From positions 1-7,442 of the forward strand of contig MHYW01000131.1 of assembly GCA_001828545.1 (NCBI GenBank): a stretch of 7,442 bases of DNA. Direction: 5' to 3'. Position 1 is the first letter of the stretch. The number at the start of each line of letters is the position of its first letter. The position numbers and the translations under genes were made by a program. Shown one piece after another: positions 4,844 through 7,442 of the stretch. This DNA comes from Planctomycetes bacterium RIFCSPHIGHO2_12_FULL_52_36. GTDB taxonomy: Bacteria; Planctomycetota; Brocadiia; Brocadiales; Bathyanammoxibiaceae. The notes beneath the pieces are model-generated. The model was not told the origin of the DNA. It saw only the letters and a list, made by a program, of their open reading frames with translations, and did no database searches.

Positions 4844-6527
4844 AAACCCAGTAGACAGTAGGCAGTATGGCGTAGGTAGTAGAAAGAGTTACTCCTTACT
4901 GCTTACTGTCTACTGCCTACTGTTTTCTGCCTACCGTGAACCACGTCGGGTTCACGGTCATACCATGTACCACAGGGGTTCATGGCAAGCCATGCACCCT
5001 ACGTGGTGCATGGCTGCCTGCTGTTTACTGCTTACTGCCTTCTGCTACCATACGCCGCTCCTCGGGGAAGAATCGGCCCCAAACCAACACGGTCCGGGGC
5101 TGGCCCTGAACCAGAACGGTTCAGGGCTGGCCCAACAGCTCTTACCTCTGCTCTCACCTAACACCTTAAAAGGTGCCTCGGTGGGGATTAGCGTGGTCAG
5201 ACTCTCAGATAAAACCCCCCTCTTTAGACACAATAGCCGGGAACTCTTTACTGTGGCCTCCAACATGAAACTCTTTACCACTGCAAGTGCCCTGGATTAC
5301 CTGGGCGCGCAGTATCAATTCAAGACCAGGGTCTTCTATCGGGGCGAGATAGACCCCAAAGGGAGGCTCCTCGGGGATATAATCGTCCGAGGAGGGGGAG
5401 ACCCTAACATCTCTGGCCGTTTTAATGGAGGGAAGGTTACCGCAGTCTTGGAAGACTGGGCAGAGGTCGTCCTCCAGGCCGGGATAAAAGAGATAGGGGG
5501 AGACATAGTGGCCGATGCCTCTTTCTTTGACAAGGAGTGGATTCACCCAGGCTGGCCAAAGGACCAACTCCTCTCCTGGTACTGTGCCCCCACCAGCGCC
5601 CTCTCTCTTAACGACAATTGTGTGGACGTTATCCTCCAGCCTGGCAAGAACGGCAGGGCAGAGATGGAGTTAGAACCAGGCGGTGGTTATCTAAAGGTCG
5701 TTAACTCTTGTAAGGTATCGGATAATCTTAAAAAAGCTCGGGTGCACGTGAACAGAGACCCCGATTCCGGAGAGATTTGCGTCAAGGGAGAGATACCCCA
5801 GGGACGCAAATCCCCGAAATACTCAGTGTCAGTGCCAGTGGACAATCCACCCCTCTTCCTTGCGAGCGTCTTCCGTGAGGTACTGGGAAAGAAGGGTATC
5901 AAGGTATCCGGCCAGCCAAGGTTGTTGGGGGCGGAGGAATCAGACCAGACGACATGGAAGCTCCTTAAGTGTACCACCTCCACCATGGCCCAGGCCGTGA
6001 CGGTAGCCAACACCAAGAGTCATAACTTTTATGCGGAGCAGATACTCAAGACCGTTGGCGCAGAGGTGAGGGGTGAGGGGAGCCGCCCGGCCGGCCTGGA
6101 AGTAATTAAAGAACTGATGTTTAAATTGGGTTACGAACCACGGGAATATCAGGTGGAAGATGGCTCAGGTCTGTGCAGGGAAAACCGCTTCTCCCCGGAG
6201 ATGATAACCGACTTGCTGGTCTTCATGTACCAGCATAAGGAGAGCGAGACGTTTGTCTCTTCCCTGCCAGTCTCAGGTATCAAAGGTAGCCTCCACAAGA
6301 GATTAAAAGGGCCTTCTTGCATGGGAAGGGTCAAGGCCAAGACAGGCTACATCTCCAAAGTCTGCGCCCTTTCCGGCTACGTGGAGACCCAGGGGGGAGA
6401 CACACTTGCCTTTTCTATCCTGGTCAATGACTTCAAGGTAGCCCCAGCCCACGTAAAGGAATTCCAGGACTCTATATGCAGGGTACTGGCAGGGTATGGA
6501 AATGGGAACGGAAACAGGAAGATGTAG
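4833..6527 (+). CDS. dacB: D-alanyl-D-alanine carboxypeptidase/endopeptidase, PBP4 type
   Basis: DacB proteins cut D-Ala-D-Ala ends or cross-bridges of peptidoglycan in the periplasm. With GTG 4833 as residue 1, the nucleophile motif SNMK is at 143-146, the SxN motif SHN at 396-398, and KTG at 503-505. The 250 residues between the first two fit the PBP4 class with two inserted domains, and SALSLNDNCVDV is a family signature. The start is uncertain. GTG 4833 has GAGG 13 nt upstream and overlaps the receiver-like gene; ATG 4965 (residue 45), ATG 4992 (54) and ATG 5010 (60) are alternatives that would give a length nearer the family's. Two hydrophobic stretches could act as export signals: YSLLLTVYCLLFSAY (20-34) and MAACCLLLTAF (60-70). 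Both are written by heptanucleotide repeat DNA. NQHGPGLAL and NQNGSGLAQ (84-101) are a tandem duplication before the enzyme domain. The C-terminus GNGNGNRKM is low complexity, and the TAG stop is the first part of a GTAGGGGCA hairpin. Confidence 0.93.
   Translation: MPLKNPVDSRQYGVGSRKSYSLLLTVYCLLFSAYREPRRVHGHTMYHRGSWQAMHPTWCMAACCLLLTAFCYHTPLLGEESAPNQHGPGLALNQNGSGLAQQLLPLLSPNTLKGASVGISVVRLSDKTPLFRHNSRELFTVASNMKLFTTASALDYLGAQYQFKTRVFYRGEIDPKGRLLGDIIVRGGGDPNISGRFNGGKVTAVLEDWAEVVLQAGIKEIGGDIVADASFFDKEWIHPGWPKDQLLSWYCAPTSALSLNDNCVDVILQPGKNGRAEMELEPGGGYLKVVNSCKVSDNLKKARVHVNRDPDSGEICVKGEIPQGRKSPKYSVSVPVDNPPLFLASVFREVLGKKGIKVSGQPRLLGAEESDQTTWKLLKCTTSTMAQAVTVANTKSHNFYAEQILKTVGAEVRGEGSRPAGLEVIKELMFKLGYEPREYQVEDGSGLCRENRFSPEMITDLLVFMYQHKESETFVSSLPVSGIKGSLHKRLKGPSCMGRVKAKTGYISKVCALSGYVETQGGDTLAFSILVNDFKVAPAHVKEFQDSICRVLAGYGNGNGNRKM
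4849..4937. repeat. Heptanucleotide-repeat element with inverted arms, overlapping the dacB 5' region
   Basis: The left arm CAGTAGACAGTAGGCAGTA (4849-4867) is the reverse complement, with one mismatch, of TACTGCTTACTGTCTACTG (4897-4915). The right side is a run of seven 7-base units (4889-4937): TTACTCC, TTACTGC, TTACTGT, CTACTGC, CTACTGT, TTTCTGC, CTACCGT. It is the same family as the element at 1453-1542. Within the GTG 4833 frame the right side is translated as a 7-residue periodic hydrophobic peptide. Confidence 0.8.
4933..4958. repeat. Perfect 10-bp-arm palindrome in the dacB 5' region
   Basis: ACCGTGAACC (4933-4942) and GGTTCACGGT (4949-4958) surround ACGTCG. It starts where the heptamer run ends and resembles the GCCCTGAACC palindrome at 5103-5127 (shared core GAACC...GGTTC). 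A CATGGC/GCCATG hairpin follows at 4981-4994. Confidence 0.75.
4988..5015. repeat. Perfect 11-bp-arm palindrome covering two candidate dacB start codons
   Basis: AGCCATGCACC (4988-4998) and GGTGCATGGCT (5005-5015) surround CTACGT. ATG 4992 and ATG 5010 lie in opposite arms of this hairpin, so an mRNA fold would hide both from the ribosome. This weighs against them as main starts, unless the fold regulates them. Confidence 0.75.
5014..5047. repeat. Second heptanucleotide run inside dacB
   Basis: Degenerate 7-base units of the TTACTGC family (for example TGTTTAC, TGCTTAC, TGCCTTC) run through this stretch without the opposite arm. In the dacB frame they encode CCLLLTAFCY, the core of the second candidate signal peptide. 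Confidence 0.6.
5082..5135 (+). repeat. 27-base tandem duplication in dacB with an embedded 10-bp palindrome
   Basis: Two 27-base units (5082-5108 and 5109-5135) agree at 21 positions and encode NQHGPGLAL and NQNGSGLAQ. GCCCTGAACC (5103-5112) and GGTTCAGGGC (5118-5127) form a palindrome spanning the junction. The duplication sits in the linker between the export signal and the catalytic domain. Confidence 0.75.
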
Positions 6528-6548
6528 GGGCACGGCGTTGCCGTGCCC
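6525..6548 (+). repeat. GTAGGGGCA-type hairpin repeat, copy B, containing the dacB stop
   Basis: After the TAG stop (6525-6527), GGGCACGGC (6528-6536) pairs perfectly with GCCGTGCCC (6540-6548) around GTT. No T-run follows, so it is at best a weak or Rho-assisted 3' end. The 15 bases CAGGAAGATGTAGGG at 6515-6529 recur exactly at 7373-7387, at the end of the methyltransferase gene. Confidence 0.75.
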
Positions 6549-6607
6549 GTAGAAGGGCCTGAAGACTGGGCACCAAGTATGAGCAACACTTGTCATTCTG
6601 AGCGAAG

Positions 6608-6632
6608 TAGGGGCAGACCTATGTGTCTGCCC
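6608..6632 (+). repeat. GTAGGGGCA-type hairpin repeat, copy C
   Basis: The TAGGGGCA head leads into GGGCAGAC (6611-6618), which pairs perfectly with GTCTGCCC (6625-6632) around CTATGT. It directly follows the TGTCATTCTGAGCGAAG string. Confidence 0.7.
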
Positions 6633-6635
6633 ATT

Positions 6636-6658
6636 GTAGGGGCATATTGCATATGCCC
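6636..6658 (+). repeat. GTAGGGGCA-type hairpin repeat, copy D
   Basis: The GTAGGGGCA head is followed by a stem of GGGCATAT (6640-6647) and ATATGCCC (6651-6658) around TGC. It lies 3 bases after copy C and 1 base before a truncated GTAGGGGCG head, so three copies were placed head to tail. Confidence 0.7.
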
Positions 6659-6689
6659 GTAGGGGCGCTTTTGCAGAGGTCTAGAAAAA

Positions 6690-6780
6690 TATGGAATCAG
6701 CAAGAGATGTAGCCGCAGGCTTTAGCCTGCGTTTTAGAGAATCATGTTAAAAATATAGCTGGCACCAATTATGGAATCAG
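6690..6780 (+). repeat. Direct repeats TATGGAATCAG flanking a short insert at the methyltransferase start
   Basis: TATGGAATCAG occurs at 6690-6700 and again, exactly, at 6770-6780, 80 bases apart. The second copy is the start of the methyltransferase. The insert between them (6701-6769) carries the CGCAGGCT hairpin. The first copy opens a 19-codon frame that stops at TAA 6748-6750. Confidence 0.75.
6714..6735 (+). terminator. CGCAGGCT hairpin followed by four T
   Basis: CGCAGGCT (6714-6721) and AGCCTGCG (6724-6731) form a perfect 8-bp GC-rich stem with a two-base gap, followed by TTTT (6732-6735). The shape fits a short intrinsic terminator for dacB transcripts, but the T-run is short and the sequence resembles a dispersed repeat type, so terminator function is uncertain. 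Confidence 0.4.
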
Positions 6781-7385
6781 AGAGACTAAAGAGAATATAC
6801 GCCTTTTATTCCTCCTTTTATGACAGCTTCTTTGGGAGATTATACGCCCCGGGCAGGAGGGCCGCTATAAGGCTTATGGATATAAAGCCCAGGGAGGAGA
6901 TACTGGAGGTAGGGGTAGGGACTGGTATAGCCCTCCCGTTATATCCGAGGGAGGCCAGCGTAGTAGGGATAGACCTCTCAGCGGAGATGCTGGAGAAGGC
7001 CCGACAGAGGAAGCGGGACTTCGGGTTATCCCACGTAGAGTTGCATGAGATGGACGCCACCAGGATGGACTTCCCCTCAGGGAGGTTCCATAAGGTGATT
7101 GCCGCCCATACAATGGCCGTTGTGCCCGAACCCTTGAGGCTGGTACTGGAGATGGGGCGGGTCTGTCGGGAGGGGGGAGAGATTTACATCCTGAACTATG
7201 CAGGCAACACCGAGGGCTGGCTCTCTCAGATGGACAAATTTTTCTCCCCCTTCAGGATGGCCCTGGGTCTCGGACAGCACCTGGACATAGAGGCCATCCT
7301 CCTGGAAGCAGGGCTAAGGATAGAACACCGAGAGAGGGTAAACCTCTTTGGCTCATGCTCTCTCATAAAATGCAGGAAGATGTAG
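6771..7385 (+). CDS. SAM-dependent methyltransferase, PmtA-like (possible phospholipid N-methyltransferase)
   Basis: The 204 residues form a class I Rossmann methyltransferase. Motif I ILEVGVGTG is at 44-52, the acidic ribose-binding residue D68 is in GIDLS (66-70), MDATRMDFP is at 94-102, and a post-motif RVCREGGEIYILNYAG is at 130-145. The N-terminal IYAFYSSFYDSFFGRLYAPGRRAAI and the C-terminal NLFGSCSLIKCRK layout resemble bacterial PmtA enzymes, which methylate phosphatidylethanolamine to phosphatidylcholine at the inner membrane face. UbiE-type quinone methyltransferases are the main alternative. ATG 6771 is the only start that keeps the full N-terminus, yet no Shine-Dalgarno motif precedes it; the nearest, AGAGG at 6675-6679, stands before a duplicated copy of the start 80 bases upstream. 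The TAG stop abuts a hairpin repeat. The gene follows dacB on the same strand across a repeat cluster. Confidence 0.82.
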   Translation: MESERLKRIYAFYSSFYDSFFGRLYAPGRRAAIRLMDIKPREEILEVGVGTGIALPLYPREASVVGIDLSAEMLEKARQRKRDFGLSHVELHEMDATRMDFPSGRFHKVIAAHTMAVVPEPLRLVLEMGRVCREGGEIYILNYAGNTEGWLSQMDKFFSPFRMALGLGQHLDIEAILLEAGLRIEHRERVNLFGSCSLIKCRKM

Positions 7386-7403
7386 GGTGCGTTTCAACGC
7401 ACC
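7386..7403 (+). repeat. GTAGGG-headed hairpin directly after the methyltransferase stop
   Basis: GGTGCGTT (7386-7393) and AACGCACC (7396-7403) form a perfect 8-bp stem around TC. With the TAG stop the head reads GTAGGGTGCG, related to the GTAGGGGCA copies. The bases after it are not T-rich enough to make a clear terminator. Confidence 0.6.
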
Positions 7404-7437
7404 TCTACCTTTCATAGATTTGTTAAAAGGGGCGTTT

Positions 7438-7442
7438 ATGAT
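7438..7442 (+). CDS. Start of the next gene, cut by the right edge
   Basis: ATG at 7438 is preceded by AAAAGGGG (7425-7432) with a 5-nt spacer, a good ribosome-binding arrangement that matches the motif before the membrane protein at the left edge. Only the start codon and two bases lie in the window, so nothing can be said about the product. Confidence 0.4.

Larger units (their letters stand above)
6528..6770. other. Gene-free interval between dacB and the methyltransferase: a cluster of hairpin repeats
   Basis: The 243 bases hold no supported gene. In order they contain the copy B hairpin, a TGTCATTCTGAGCGAAG string (6591-6607) of a widely dispersed repeat type, hairpin copies C and D, a truncated GTAGGGGCG head (6659-6667), an AGAGG motif (6675-6679), the first copy of the methyltransferase start (6690-6700), and the CGCAGGCT hairpin at 6714-6731. 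No good promoter was seen. Confidence 0.65.

Noticed and set aside
5059..5061. A lipobox in the dacB N-terminus, which would make it a lipoprotein
   Set aside because: The Cys residues near 63-64 and 71 are not preceded by a fitting [L/V]-[A/S/T]-[G/A] triplet; TAFC and MAAC do not match well.
6528..6548. Intrinsic terminator of dacB
   Set aside because: The stem is strong, but the following bases (GTAGAAGGGC) contain no T-run, and the same hairpin type occurs as a dispersed repeat elsewhere.
6691..6750. A 19-codon leader peptide before the methyltransferase
   Set aside because: It reads straight through the inserted hairpin and is better explained as a by-product of the duplicated start than as a conserved leader.

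Overview
The window looks like chromosomal DNA from an uncultured, probably Gram-negative-type (diderm) bacterium of middling GC. All genes lean on AGG for Arg and on ATA and GTA codons. The gaps are packed with short dispersed hairpin repeats of the kind common in environmental genomes (Planctomycetota, Nitrospirota and similar lineages). The phylum cannot be fixed from the sequence alone. No phage, insertion sequence with transposase, or CRISPR array is visible.

Left half, minus strand. A dynamin-like GTPase (1548-3263) is followed by ispF of the MEP isoprenoid pathway (972-1448). A membrane protein then runs off the left edge (1-675); it has an acidic, Pro-rich N-terminus carrying two Trp-rich WWxPWTW boxes. 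A near-consensus sigma70 promoter reads leftwards into the GTPase. The gaps on either side of ispF hold repeats.

Centre, plus strand. smpB (3556-3996) is followed after only 3 nt by ssrA (tmRNA, 4000-4355), so the two partners of trans-translation, which rescues stalled ribosomes, sit as one transcription unit behind two tandem promoter candidates. The tmRNA is canonical: it has the alanine-type G3-U70 pair, and the resume codon lies exactly 12 nt after pseudoknot 1. Its tag reads AEYNLAMAA.

Right half, plus strand. A degenerate receiver-like protein with a Lys-rich tail (4394-4843) overlaps the GTG start of a PBP4-type D-Ala-D-Ala carboxypeptidase/endopeptidase (dacB, to 6527). After a 243-base repeat-filled gap comes a PmtA-like SAM methyltransferase (6771-7385), then the first codon of a further gene at the right edge.

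Most of the unusual biology is in the repeats. (1) Heptanucleotide arrays (TTACTGY type) and long palindromes make up most of the first 300 bases of dacB, and in frame they encode both candidate signal-peptide cores. (2) GTAGGGGCA-type hairpins, whose arms differ between copies but always stay complementary, supply or abut the stop codons of dacB and the methyltransferase. (3) An 80-base duplication or insertion has left two copies of the methyltransferase start, with the only ribosome-binding-like motif in front of the wrong copy. (4) A two-codon minicistron, ATG-CTC-TAA, overlaps the start of smpB. No complete new defence or mobile system can be supported here.
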